A DNA stretch of 38,121 nt from an uncultured Ruminiclostridium sp. (GTDB lineage Bacteria; Bacillota; Clostridia; Oscillospirales; Ruminococcaceae), in contig CALXBK010000016.1 of the NCBI GenBank assembly GCA_944386545.1, forward strand, positions 1 through 38,121, written 5' to 3'. A program made the translations under genes and the position numbers. The notes under the pieces were generated by a model, which worked only from the letters and a program-made list of their open reading frames with translations, ran no database searches and was not told the DNA's origin. Below are positions 1 to 7,722 of the stretch, piece by piece. Position 1 is the stretch's first letter. Each line of letters starts with the position of its first letter.

Positions 1-384
1 GGACTTGCGGCAGGCACTGCCTACAGCTTCAGAATTAAAGCGTACAAGATGGACGGCAGCAAGGCGCTTTACAGCGGTTACAGCTACGTCAGTGCAAGAA
101 CAAATCCCTCAAAGGTTAGCGGTCTTGCATTAAAGGGCAGAGCCGCAGACGCACTTCGCATAGGCTGGACTAAAAACACCTCCGCCGACGGCTACATTGT
201 TGAGATGTATTCGGGCGGCAAGTGGGTAAGAGTTTCCAAAATCACAAGCAACACCACCACCGAATACCGCAAGAGCGGTCTTAAAGCGGGTACTGCCTAC
301 AAGTTCAGAGTAAGGACATATAAGATGAGCGGAAGCACGCCTCTTTACAGCGGTTACAGTTATCTAATCGCAAAGACGAAATAA
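1..384 (+). CDS. Fibronectin type III domain surface protein, 3' end only
   Basis: The reading frame is open from base 1, so the gene begins outside the window; about 127 C-terminal residues remain. They contain the end of one fibronectin-III-like module (GLAAGTAYSFRIKAYK) and one nearly complete further module ending GLKAGTAYKFRVRTYKM. The two module ends are clearly repeats of each other, including the shared SGYSY motif that follows. Such modules sit at the ends of secreted or surface proteins in Ruminococcus-type Firmicutes, often beside cell-wall or glycan-binding domains. No sortase motif or membrane anchor follows the last module. The catalytic or binding part, if any, lies upstream, so substrate and role cannot be stated. 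A strong hairpin terminator follows the stop codon. Confidence 0.75.
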   Translation, partial: GLAAGTAYSFRIKAYKMDGSKALYSGYSYVSARTNPSKVSGLALKGRAADALRIGWTKNTSADGYIVEMYSGGKWVRVSKITSNTTTEYRKSGLKAGTAYKFRVRTYKMSGSTPLYSGYSYLIAKTK

Positions 385-401
385 CATAAAATCATAACAA
401 G

Positions 402-436
402 AAATGCGTCGGAGCAGTCCGACGCATTTCCTTTTA
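402..436 (+). terminator. Rho-independent terminator of the Fn3 protein gene
   Basis: A perfect 12-bp stem (402-413 with 418-429), tetraloop GCAG, followed by a T-rich tail, 18 nt after the stop codon. It lies between two converging genes; on the minus strand the tail is only weakly T-rich. Confidence 0.85.
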
Positions 437-451
437 TCAGAAGTATAAAGC

Positions 452-471
452 GCAAGCGTTTTTTCGCTTGC
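452..471 (-). terminator. Hairpin downstream of leuA, probable terminator
   Basis: A 7-bp stem (452-458 with 465-471) and short loop just past the leuA stop codon, followed on the minus strand by CTTTATAC. The weak T-tract makes it a modest terminator; it may work with the stronger hairpin at 402-429. Confidence 0.4.
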
Positions 472-490
472 CGCCTGTCACTAAGCAAAT

Positions 491-2173
491 TTATTTTACC
501 ATATCGCTGTTGTTTATTGCCGAGATAAGCGCGCTCACCGAGCTGTTGATAATATCGGTGTGAATACCCGCGCCCCAGCTTGAATTGCCGTTTTTGTCGC
601 ATATCTCGACATACGCCGCCGCCTTTGACTTCGAGCCTACCTCGATTGCGTGCTCGTTATAATTTACTATCGTATAAGTGAAGCCCAGACCGTTTTTGAT
701 AGCGTCGTTGATTGCGTCAAGACGGCCGTTGCCGCAGCCCGACATGGTTTTGGCTTCGCCCTTGTAGCTTACCGTGACATTTGACACGATTTGTGCGCCG
801 CCGTCCTGCTGAACATAGTGAGCCTCAAGCACTCGAAGCTCTGTCTCCTTGTTTATGAAGCCGTTTTTGAATACGTCATAAACCTCGTCGGGAGTTAATT
901 CCTTATGCAGATGATCCGATACTGATTTGACGGTATAGCCGACCTTTTCGCGGAATTTAGGCGGCAGATTGATACCGTACTTCTGCTGTAACAGATAGCC
1001 TATGCCGCCCTTGCCGCTCTGGCTGTTGATACGGATAACATCGCCGTCGTACTGTCTGCCGATGTCCAGCGGGTCGATGGGGAGATAAGGCACGGTCCAA
1101 TGCTCGGGATTTTTTTCCTCGCGCCACTTCATACCCTTTGCAATTGCGTCCTGATGTGAGCCTGAGAATGCCGCAAATACCAGCGCGCCGCTGTACGGCT
1201 GTCTTTCGTAAACGTGCATACAGGTCATTTTCTCATATACCTCGGTAATTGCAGGCAGGTCGGTAAAGTCAAGCTTAGGGTCAACGCCGTGGGAGTACAT
1301 ATTGAGAGCCAGCGTAACTATATCGACATTGCCCGTGCGCTCGCCGTTTCCGAACAGCGTACCCTCTATTCTGTCTGCGCCCGCAAGCAGTCCCAGCTCG
1401 CTGTCTGCGACGGCACAGCCTCTGTCGTTGTGGGGGTGAAGCGACACTATGACGTTCTCCCTGTACTTCATGTTCCTGCACATATATTCAACCTGACTTG
1501 CATAAACGTGAGGGAGTGACATCTCCACCGTCACGGGCAGATTGATTATAACCTTATCGTCAGGCGCGGGCTTCCATACATCAAGCACTGCGTTGCATAT
1601 TTCAAGCGCAAAATCAGGCTCTGTACCCGTAAAGCTTTCGGGAGAATACTCAAATTTGAAGTCGCCCGGAGTTTTTGCCTTGTATTCGTTGAGGAGCTTT
1701 GCGCCCGATACGGCAATCTCAATTATCTCCTGCTTTGACTTTCTGAACACCTGTTCTCTTTGTGCAACGGAGGTAGAGTTGTACAGATGTACTACTGCGT
1801 GCTTCGCTCCTGCGAGAGCCTCAAAGGTTTTCTTTATAATATGCTCTCTTGACTGGGTAAGCACCTGAATGGTAACATCGTCGGGAATAAGGTTCTGTTC
1901 AATCAGTGTGCGGCAGAATTCGTATTCCGTTTCGGAGGCGGCAGGGAAGCCTATTTCAATTTCCTTGAAGCCTATATCCACCAGCACCTTAAAGAATTTC
2001 AGCTTTTCGTCAAGGCTCATCGGCACTATCAGCGCCTGGTTTCCGTCGCGTAAATCCACACTGCACCATATCGGAGCCTTGTCGATATACTCCTTTCTGC
2101 TCCAGTCGAAGCAATCGCAGGGAGGAATAAAATACCCTCTTGAATACTTGCTTGTGTTCATTGTACCTTTCAT
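491..2173 (-). CDS. leuA: 2-isopropylmalate synthase (LeuA)
   Basis: Condenses acetyl-CoA with 2-oxoisovalerate in the first committed step of leucine synthesis (cytoplasm). The 560-residue protein has the HMGL-like TIM-barrel signature DLRDGNQAL near residue 40 and the metal-binding HPHNDRG motif near residue 245, followed by GNGERTGN. The C-terminal third fits the leucine-sensing LeuA dimer domain. The length and N-terminal SRGYFIPP fit the long form of the enzyme. The frame is open to 2215, but ATG at 2173 is chosen because AGGAAAGGG (2183-2191) lies 9 nt upstream and the 14 extra residues overlap the leader. Expression is probably controlled by the T-box leader directly upstream. No other leucine gene is adjacent, so the gene seems to stand alone. 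Confidence 0.95.
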   Translation of the reverse strand: MKGTMNTSKYSRGYFIPPCDCFDWSRKEYIDKAPIWCSVDLRDGNQALIVPMSLDEKLKFFKVLVDIGFKEIEIGFPAASETEYEFCRTLIEQNLIPDDVTIQVLTQSREHIIKKTFEALAGAKHAVVHLYNSTSVAQREQVFRKSKQEIIEIAVSGAKLLNEYKAKTPGDFKFEYSPESFTGTEPDFALEICNAVLDVWKPAPDDKVIINLPVTVEMSLPHVYASQVEYMCRNMKYRENVIVSLHPHNDRGCAVADSELGLLAGADRIEGTLFGNGERTGNVDIVTLALNMYSHGVDPKLDFTDLPAITEVYEKMTCMHVYERQPYSGALVFAAFSGSHQDAIAKGMKWREEKNPEHWTVPYLPIDPLDIGRQYDGDVIRINSQSGKGGIGYLLQQKYGINLPPKFREKVGYTVKSVSDHLHKELTPDEVYDVFKNGFINKETELRVLEAHYVQQDGGAQIVSNVTVSYKGEAKTMSGCGNGRLDAINDAIKNGLGFTYTIVNYNEHAIEVGSKSKAAAYVEICDKNGNSSWGAGIHTDIINSSVSALISAINNSDMVK

Positions 2174-2232
2174 ACTAAAAATCCCTTTCCTAAAAAAATT
2201 CTGCGATGTCGGCAATATATCAAGAGATTATA

Positions 2233-2500
2233 CAAACAAAAAACCCCGTCTCATAAAGAGACGGGGTAAATTCCTCGTGGTACCACTCTTTTTGACTTTG
2301 CTTATAACAAAGTCCGCTCATGCCGCATCTATCAATGCGTATCTCTGTAACGGGAGAACCCGTTGCCGCCTACTTAATTTCAGCAACACTGCTCTTGGGC
2401 GAGTCATTTCCGACCTTTTCTACCGCCTCGCACCAAGCGGCGGCTCTCTGAAAATAAAAGCGTCGGCTTTTTTCCCAATCGACGCATTTGTCTATTAACA
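2233..2500 (-). promoter_or_regulatory. T-box leader, probably leucine-specific, upstream of leuA
   Basis: Reading the minus strand, the leader has a stem-I-type GA-rich segment (AGAGAGCCG, then GGTGCGAGG), a stem-III-like hairpin (AACGGG/CCCGTT followed by ACAGAG), the T-box core GTGGTACCAC (2277-2286), and then a 10-bp GC-rich terminator stem (2243-2252 with 2258-2267) followed by a run of T. This is the standard order: uncharged tRNA binds and the antiterminator forms. A CTC triplet at 2403-2401, in the expected specifier region, would read leucine, in line with leuA downstream. The specifier is inferred by eye and not from a fitted structure. A separate small hairpin (GCGTCG/CGACGC) sits near the 5' end. 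Confidence 0.88.
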
Positions 2501-2506
2501 CAAATC

Positions 2507-2535
2507 ATTATAGCTTATGTTTTTTTAAATGTCAA
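2507..2535 (-). promoter_or_regulatory. Sigma-A promoter of the leuA T-box transcript
   Basis: TTGACA (2535-2530), a 17-nt spacer and TATAAT (2512-2507): a perfect consensus pair just upstream of the T-box leader and about 30 nt after the araC-type gene ends. Confidence 0.88.
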
Positions 2536-2564
2536 GAGCTTTTTCAAAAAAATTTCCGACATTT

Positions 2565-3419
2565 TTAAAAGGAACGCCTTGAATAGCTGCCGGGTGTTAC
2601 TCCCTTTTGGCTCTTGAATACCTTTATGAAGTAGCTGTAATCGTTGAAGCCGCAGCTCATTGCAATATCTATCAGATTTTCGTCCGTGCTGACAATTTTC
2701 TCACAGGCGGACTCTATGCGGTAATAGTTGAGGTATTCGACGGGCGTTTTGTGGGTGTACTCCTTGAACGCGCGGCAGAAGTAATTACGGTTCATTCCGC
2801 ATTGGTTGGCAAGCTCCTCAAGCGTTATCTGCTCGCGGTAGTGCTGTTCTATGTAGCTTAGCACCTGCTTGAACTTTATTATCTTCTTCAGGTTGGTGCT
2901 TGTCATGTCAATGGAGTCATAGCAGCTTTCGTCGCTGGAAATAATACCCATCAGGCGCATAATGCCGCTTTGCACAAAGAATTCATATCCGTCGCTCTTT
3001 TTCAGCATAAGCTCAATCACCTCGTAAGCAAGCCTTGATATTTCGCTTTCGGCAGGGAACACAGGAGTGAGCTTCTTGTCGTGATTTATTATCGGCTGAA
3101 TTGCGCTAAGACAGCTTGAGCTGCCTCTGAGAAGCAATCCGATGTCAAAAAGCAGACAGTCGTAACAACAGCCCGCCCTCGGCGTACCGCCGTGCATTGA
3201 GCCGCCTATGATAACCGAACAGCAGCCCTGCTCAAGCTGTATGTTTTTTCCGTCAAGAATAAGCTCAAAGCAGCCCTTTCTGACATATATGATTTCACAT
3301 TCGTTGTGCCAGTGATGAATCATGTTGTAACGGGGGAAATTCGGGGTAACATGGTAGCACGCACAAGGAAAGCCCTTAGTGCCGTGTTCGCGCTTTTCAC
3401 GGTATTCTATGTATTTCAT
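2565..3419 (-). CDS. AraC-family transcriptional regulator
   Basis: A DNA-binding regulator of 284 residues. The N-terminal part looks like a cupin-type sugar-sensing domain (WHNECEIIYVRKGCFEL). The last roughly 100 residues form the paired helix-turn-helix of AraC proteins: LEELANQCGMNRNYFCRAFK, then IDIAMSCGFNDYSYFIKVFK and the usual tail FKSQKGVTPGSYR. ATG at 3419 is preferred over a start at 3485 because GGGAGGC (3428-3433) precedes it at good distance. The gene diverges from the GH94 cellobiose phosphorylase across a 382-nt intergenic region, the usual arrangement for a local activator or repressor of a sugar-use gene. Its effector is not known; cellobiose or another glucan fragment is a guess from position. 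Confidence 0.9.
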   Translation of the reverse strand: MKYIEYREKREHGTKGFPCACYHVTPNFPRYNMIHHWHNECEIIYVRKGCFELILDGKNIQLEQGCCSVIIGGSMHGGTPRAGCCYDCLLFDIGLLLRGSSSCLSAIQPIINHDKKLTPVFPAESEISRLAYEVIELMLKKSDGYEFFVQSGIMRLMGIISSDESCYDSIDMTSTNLKKIIKFKQVLSYIEQHYREQITLEELANQCGMNRNYFCRAFKEYTHKTPVEYLNYYRIESACEKIVSTDENLIDIAMSCGFNDYSYFIKVFKSQKGVTPGSYSRRSF

Positions 3420-3480
3420 ACAATTCGCCTCCCGTTTGCGGTATTTCTGTACAGCCTGATAAATCAATTTCCTGCTTAAT

Positions 3481-3509
3481 ATCATACCATATTATTGTCG
3501 ATATGTAAA
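3481..3509 (-). promoter_or_regulatory. Promoter of the AraC-type regulator
   Basis: TTTACA (3509-3504), 17 nt, TATGAT (3486-3481), about 62 nt before the chosen start codon. Confidence 0.6.
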
Positions 3510-3708
3510 GAAAAATTATTTTTAGCTAATATACTAACAGATAAAATTATCCTTGTTCTTGTAAAAGTTTCTCCGTCAGCTTTTTCAAAATGGGCTTAAT
3601 TTTATATTTAAACTGGTAATTTTATACTAATAAAAGCCGACCGAATTGTGCAAACCGTAAAAAGAACAATTATAAAAGAAATTTTTTTATTAAAAACGAT
3701 TACATCTC

Positions 3709-3737
3709 TTGCACAAATTCAACAAATAATATATAAT
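3709..3737 (+). promoter_or_regulatory. Promoter of the cellobiose phosphorylase gene
   Basis: TTGCAC (3709-3714), 17 nt, TATAAT (3732-3737), leaving a leader of about 58 nt. The rest of the 3510-3708 stretch is very AT-rich and shows no gene; binding sites for the divergent AraC protein would be expected here, but none can be defined by eye. Confidence 0.8.
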
Positions 3738-3801
3738 TAATGAAGCGGTTTTGTAACTATGTAAAACTATATCACAAAGCTAAATTTTTTAGGAGGATTT
3801 T

Positions 3802-6303
3802 ATGAAATTCGGCTATTTTGACGATAATAACAGGGAGTACGTCATTACATCTCCCAAGACACCTTATCCGTGGATTAACTACCTCGGAACACAGGGCTTC
3901 TTCTCGCTTATCTCCAATACAGCGGGCGGTTACTGCTTCTACAAGGACGCAAGACTCAGAAGAATTACACGTTACCGCTATAACAATGTTCCCGTTGATA
4001 TGGGCGGACGTTACTTCTACATAAACGACGGCGGTCATGTATGGAATCCCGGCTGGTCTCCCGTAAAGACTGCTCTTGACAGCTATGAATGCCGTCACGG
4101 TATGGGCTACACTATCATTAAGGGCTCCTCTATGGGCGTTACCGCACAGGTTACCTTCTTTGTACCCCAGAACTTCAACGGCGAAATTCAGAAGGTTACT
4201 ATCACAAACGACAGCACAAGCGAAAAAAATCTCAAGCTGTTCAGCTTTATCGAGTGGTGTCTTTGGGACGCAAACGATGACACCACCAACTTCCAGAGAA
4301 ACTTCAACACGGGTGAAGTTGAAATCGACGGCTCGGTAATCTACCACAAGACAGAATACAAGGAAAGACGCGACCATTATGCGTTTTATTCCGTAAACGC
4401 TCCCATAAACGGCTATGACACCGACAGAGAGAGCTTTATGGGACTTTACAACGGCTTTGACGCTCCTCAGACAGTATTTGCAGGCAAGCCCAATATGTCT
4501 GTTGCAGATGGCTGGTCGCCCGTTGCTTCCCACTATATTGAAATCAAGCTTCAGCCCGGCGAGAGCAAGGACCTCGTTTTCTGCCTCGGCTATGTCGAAA
4601 ATAAGCTTGAGGAAAAGTTTGCTCCCGATTTGGACGAGAACAGCACCATCATCACCAGCAGCGACAGCAAGAAGAACATTGTAAACAAGGCTAAGGCCAA
4701 GGAAATGATGGCAATGTGCGACACCGCAGAAAAGGCGAACAAGCTTTTTGCCGAGCTTAAAGCACACTGGAACAGCCTGCTTGGTCAGTACAGCGTTGCA
4801 TCTCCCGACGAGAAGCTCAACAGAATGGTAAACATCTGGAATCAGTACCAGTGCATGGTTACCTTTAATATGTCCCGTTCCGCTTCTTACTTTGAAAGCG
4901 GTATCGGCAGAGGCATGGGCTTCCGTGATTCAAACCAGGACCTCCTCGGCTTCGTTCATCAGATCCCCGCAAGAGCGAGAGAAAGACTTATCGACCTTGC
5001 GGCGACTATGCTTGAGGACGGCGGCGCATACCACCAGTATCAGCCTCTTACCAAGATGGGCAACCACGAGCTCGGCTCTAACTTCAACGACGATCCGCTG
5101 TGGATGATTCTCGCAGTTGCGGCATATATCAAGGAAACAGGCGACCTCACAATACTTAACGAAAAGGTTCCTTACGAAAACAAGGAGGAGCTTGCTGATA
5201 CAATGCTTGACCACATGAAGAGAGCGTTTTATCATGTTGTTAAGAAGTGCGGACCTCACGGACTTCCTCTCAGCGGCCGTGCAGACTGGAACGACTGCCT
5301 TAACCTTTCCTGCTTCTCAGGCAAGCCCGGCGAGTCCTTCCAGACCTACAACAATAAGGAAATGTTCAAAGAGCCTCCGTATTACAGCAATGTAGCGGAA
5401 TCCGTAATGATTGCAGGTATGTTCTGCGCTATCGCTCCCGAATACGTAAAGATGTGCGAAATCGTGGGCGATAATGACGGTGCGGCAAAGGCTCAGGCTG
5501 AAATCGACAAGATGAGAGAAATGACCGTTAAGTACGGCTATGACGGCGAGTGGTTCTTAAGAGCTTATGACCACAATGGAAACAAGGTAGGCTCTCACGA
5601 GTGCGAAGAGGGCAAGATTTTCATCGAGCCTCAGGGCTGGTGCGTAATGGCAGGTCTCGGCAAGGACAAGGGCTATGATATAGCTACTCTTGACAGCGTT
5701 GACAAGTACCTCAACACAAAGCACGGTCTTGTACTCAACAACCCTGCATTCACAAAGTACTACATCGAATACGGTGAAATCTCCACATATCCCGGCGGAT
5801 ATAAGGAAAACGCAGGTATCTTCTGCCACAACAACGCATGGATTATCTGCGCTGAGGCGGCTGTGGGCAGAGGCGACAAGGCTTACGAGTATTACTCAAA
5901 GATTGCTCCCGCATTCAGAGAGGAAATCTCCGATCTGCACCGCACTGAGCCCTATGTATATGCTCAGATGATAGCAGGTAAGGACGCAAAGCGTCACGGC
6001 GAGGCTAAGAACTCCTGGCTTACAGGTACTGCGGCATGGAACTTTGTAGCTGTTTCTCAGTACATTCTCGGTATCAAGCCCGAGTATGACGGTCTTAAGA
6101 TTGATCCCTCCATTCCTCACGAGTGGGACGGCTTCACTGCTTCAAGACTGTTCAGAGGCGCAACCTACGAAATCACCGTTAAAAATCCCGACCATGTATG
6201 CCACGGCGTAAAGTCGGTAGTTGTTGACGGAAACAAGGTTGATGGAAATGTTATTCCTCCCTTTATCAGCGGTACTCATACTGTTGAGGTTATCCTGGGC
6301 TGA
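3802..6303 (+). CDS. Cellobiose phosphorylase, glycoside hydrolase family 94
   Basis: Splits cellobiose with inorganic phosphate into glucose 1-phosphate and glucose, saving ATP; cytoplasmic, no signal peptide. The 833-residue protein starts with the characteristic N-terminal stretch ([14 protein letters not shown], then [19 protein letters not shown] and [20 protein letters not shown]) that closely resembles Ruminococcus cellobiose phosphorylases. It contains the [10 protein letters not shown] motif (residues 492-501), where the family has its catalytic acid aspartate, and the (alpha/alpha)6-barrel segments around it. Length fits the family (about 810-840). A strong AGGAGG ribosome binding site precedes the ATG. 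No transporter lies beside it, so cellobiose import must be encoded elsewhere. The divergent AraC-type gene is its likely regulator. Cellobiose is preferred over chitobiose or cellodextrin as substrate on sequence resemblance only. Confidence 0.95.
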   Translation: MKFGYFDDNNREYVITSPKTPYPWINYLGTQGFFSLISNTAGGYCFYKDARLRRITRYRYNNVPVDMGGRYFYINDGGHVWNPGWSPVKTALDSYECRHGMGYTIIKGSSMGVTAQVTFFVPQNFNGEIQKVTITNDSTSEKNLKLFSFIEWCLWDANDDTTNFQRNFNTGEVEIDGSVIYHKTEYKERRDHYAFYSVNAPINGYDTDRESFMGLYNGFDAPQTVFAGKPNMSVADGWSPVASHYIEIKLQPGESKDLVFCLGYVENKLEEKFAPDLDENSTIITSSDSKKNIVNKAKAKEMMAMCDTAEKANKLFAELKAHWNSLLGQYSVASPDEKLNRMVNIWNQYQCMVTFNMSRSASYFESGIGRGMGFRDSNQDLLGFVHQIPARARERLIDLAATMLEDGGAYHQYQPLTKMGNHELGSNFNDDPLWMILAVAAYIKETGDLTILNEKVPYENKEELADTMLDHMKRAFYHVVKKCGPHGLPLSGRADWNDCLNLSCFSGKPGESFQTYNNKEMFKEPPYYSNVAESVMIAGMFCAIAPEYVKMCEIVGDNDGAAKAQAEIDKMREMTVKYGYDGEWFLRAYDHNGNKVGSHECEEGKIFIEPQGWCVMAGLGKDKGYDIATLDSVDKYLNTKHGLVLNNPAFTKYYIEYGEISTYPGGYKENAGIFCHNNAWIICAEAAVGRGDKAYEYYSKIAPAFREEISDLHRTEPYVYAQMIAGKDAKRHGEAKNSWLTGTAAWNFVAVSQYILGIKPEYDGLKIDPSIPHEWDGFTASRLFRGATYEITVKNPDHVCHGVKSVVVDGNKVDGNVIPPFISGTHTVEVILG

Positions 6304-6329
6304 ATAAATCAGACTCCTTAAAATAATCA

Positions 6330-6362
6330 GACGGGCTGCCGATGTAATGTTGGCAGCCCGTC
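6330..6362 (+). repeat. Palindrome 1 (13-bp hairpin, related to 6602-6634)
   Basis: A 13-bp stem (6330-6342 with 6350-6362), one G-T pair, loop TGTAATG, starting 27 nt after the GH94 stop codon. No T-run follows directly, as another hairpin starts at 6363. It may end GH94 transcription together with the following hairpins, but a related hairpin recurs at 6602-6634. Confidence 0.8.
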
Positions 6363-6397
6363 GCAGCTTGTAGACAAAATACTTGTCTACAAGCTGC
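6363..6397 (+). repeat. Palindrome 2 (perfect 15-bp hairpin)
   Basis: A perfect 15-bp stem (6363-6377 with 6383-6397) around the loop AATAC. It abuts palindrome 1 without a gap and has no T-tract, so it is not a typical terminator. Confidence 0.8.
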
Positions 6398-6427
6398 CGG
6401 ACTGCGAGAAACACACGCAGACAAGGA

Positions 6428-6469
6428 AACAGCCCCCGTCGCTGTACAGGGGTACAGTAGGGGGCTGTT
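6428..6469 (+). repeat. Palindrome 3 (two-part GC-rich hairpin)
   Basis: An outer stem AACAGCCCCC (6428-6437) with its complement at 6460-6469, and an inner 6-bp stem CTGTAC/GTACAG (6442-6447 with 6452-6457) around AGGG. No T-run follows. Confidence 0.75.
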
Positions 6470-6490
6470 GACGCCGTAAGCAAAAACGGC

Positions 6491-6519
6491 TTTGCAGAGC
6501 CGAAAACCGACTCTGCAAA
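6491..6519 (+). repeat. Palindrome 4 (9-bp hairpin)
   Basis: Stem TTTGCAGAG (6491-6499) with CTCTGCAAA (6511-6519), followed by an A/T-rich tail; a weak terminator at best. From 6520 to 6601 the sequence is AT-rich with no gene visible. Confidence 0.6.
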
Positions 6520-6601
6520 AATTAAAATACAAAAAATTTATAAGCTAAAAGACTTTAGAAAAATTGCGTTTTTGCGGTGCGTGAGTTTGTCGACAGTTTG
6601 A

Positions 6602-6634
6602 GATGGGCTGTCGGTGTAATGCCGGCAGCCCGTC
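6602..6634 (+). repeat. Palindrome 5, variant copy of palindrome 1
   Basis: Same 33-nt layout and loop as 6330-6362. Stem changes keep pairing: A-T becomes G-C at the loop-closing pair, G-T becomes G-C at the next pair, and a C-G becomes T-G further out. TTTATTTTAT follows, so this copy could end transcription rightward. Confidence 0.75.
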
Positions 6635-6669
6635 GCTTTATTTTATGAAAATTAAAATGTTCTCTTTTA

Positions 6670-6780
6670 TCAGATGCACATAAACGCTTCAAACACTATT
6701 CCGACAATCATAACAAGCGCAAGCACTCCTGCGCCGATTTTTACTGCAACGCTTAATTTTTCGCGATTTTTCTTTTTCAT
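6670..6780 (-). CDS. 36-residue single-pass membrane peptide, DUF4044-like
   Basis: Begins with a lysine-rich stretch MKKKNREKLS, followed by one hydrophobic segment (about residues 11-30, with GAGVLALVMIVGIVF), and ends EAFMCI. A basic start plus one membrane helix at this length is the pattern of the short Firmicutes proteins grouped as DUF4044; that match is by shape only. AGAAAGGAAAA stands at the right distance before the ATG, and a consensus promoter lies upstream at 6865-6893, so the gene is probably real despite its size. It diverges from sigK. Function unknown; an inner-membrane regulatory or accessory peptide is one possibility. Confidence 0.65.
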   Translation of the reverse strand: MKKKNREKLSVAVKIGAGVLALVMIVGIVFEAFMCI

Positions 6781-6864
6781 GCTGTTTTCCTTTCTCTAAC
6801 TTATATATGTTACGAATATAATATAGTTGCTTATCTTCACTTGCGTAATTTTCTTACAGAGATA

Positions 6865-6893
6865 ATTATACACGCAAAGCCGCAAAAAGTCAA
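6865..6893 (-). promoter_or_regulatory. Sigma-A promoter of the 36-residue peptide gene
   Basis: TTGACT (6893-6888), 17 nt, TATAAT (6870-6865). A second possible -10 (TATATT) lies nearer the gene. The leader would be about 78 nt. Confidence 0.75.
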
Positions 6894-6904
6894 TGCTCGT
6901 TTTG

Positions 6905-6934
6905 TCATATCGGACTGACACTCCGCCATAAACT
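6905..6934 (+). promoter_or_regulatory. Possible sigma-E-type promoter of sigK
   Basis: TCATATC (6905-6911) and CATAAACT (6927-6934) separated by 15 nt resemble the mother-cell sigma-E elements (KMATATT and CATACANT), with one mismatch in each box. No good sigma-A pair was seen in this orientation. In Bacillus, sigK is first transcribed by sigma-E, so the match makes biological sense. Confidence 0.45.
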
Positions 6935-6972
6935 GAAATAATGAAATCCGCTTTGTTTCAAGGGGTGATAAT

Positions 6973-7680
6973 GTGTTTATTTCGGTATTGCAAACGGCAT
7001 TGCAGAGCCTTATTTTCTTTGCTCTGCATTTTTCGCAGGGCGGCTCGTTTCCTCCTCCGCTTTCCCGCAAGGAGGAAGAGGAGTGCATAACGCGGGCGGC
7101 AAACGGCGATATGGATGCAAGAAACAAGCTGATAAGCCATAATCTTCGGCTTGTCGCATACATAGTTAAAAAGCATTATGCAGACAGCAGGGAGCAGGAC
7201 GACCTTATCTCGATAGGGATAATAGGGCTGATAAAGGCGGCGGAAACCTTCAACAACGACCGCTGTATCAGCTTTTCAACCTATGCGGGAAAATGCATAA
7301 ATAACCAGATACGAATGTATTTCCGAAAGATAAAGCATCAGCAGTCCGAGGTTTATATGTTTGACACTATGGACAGCGACAAGGACGGAAATGCAATTAC
7401 AATGGCGGATATTTTCAGCGACGGCACGGACGTTGCAAGCGAGGCGGTGCTGAATGTAGACCTGGAGCGAATGTACAAATTCATAGAGGAGGAGCTGACC
7501 GAGCGTGAAAAGGAGATACTGGCAAAGCGGTACGGACTTTCGGGTACATCTTATAAGGTAGAACGGATAATGACACAGCGCGAGGTTGCCGACGAGCTGA
7601 ATATCAGCCGCAGCTATGTTTCAAGAATAGAAAAGAAAGCCCTCGAAAAGCTGAGGGCAAGATTTAATAAGGGAAAGTAA
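6973..7680 (+). CDS. sigK: Sporulation sigma factor sigma-K (pro-form)
   Basis: Late mother-cell RNA polymerase sigma factor of 235 residues. The first about 20 residues are hydrophobic (VLQTALQSLIFFALHF), as in the membrane-tethering pro-sequence removed by SpoIVFB; then FPPPLSRKEEEECI, closely like the Bacillus mature start. Region 2 follows (ARNKLISHNLRLVAYIVKKH, DLISIGIIGLIKAAETF) and region 4 ends the protein (LTEREKEILAKRYGL, and the helix-turn-helix TQREVADELNISRSYVSRIE). Start is GTG at 6973, behind AAGGGGTG; the ATG at 6971 is out of frame. The gene is uninterrupted, so no skin element splits it here. It points to a spore-forming lineage; whether the organism still sporulates cannot be seen. 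Confidence 0.92.
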   Translation: MFISVLQTALQSLIFFALHFSQGGSFPPPLSRKEEEECITRAANGDMDARNKLISHNLRLVAYIVKKHYADSREQDDLISIGIIGLIKAAETFNNDRCISFSTYAGKCINNQIRMYFRKIKHQQSEVYMFDTMDSDKDGNAITMADIFSDGTDVASEAVLNVDLERMYKFIEEELTEREKEILAKRYGLSGTSYKVERIMTQREVADELNISRSYVSRIEKKALEKLRARFNKGK

Positions 7681-7684
7681 AACT

Positions 7685-7720
7685 AAGCGGTGCAATTTAT
7701 AAAACTGCACCGCTTTGAAA
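7685..7720 (+). terminator. Bidirectional terminator between sigK and the epimerase gene
   Basis: A 10-bp stem (7685-7694 with 7706-7715) in the 42-nt gap between two converging genes, with T-rich sequence to the right and A-rich sequence in the loop. Confidence 0.75.
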
Positions 7721-7722
7721 TT

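Noticed and set aside
360..602. 80-residue minus-strand ORF between the Fn3 gene and leuA
   Set aside because: It overlaps both genes' ends and two hairpins and has no ribosome binding site.
3772..4767. 331-residue minus-strand ORF inside the GH94 gene
   Set aside because: A shadow frame of a strongly supported gene; the sequence has no recognisable motif.
6330..6640. Autonomous insertion sequence at the palindrome cluster
   Set aside because: No transposase frame or terminal inverted repeats are present; only short hairpins.
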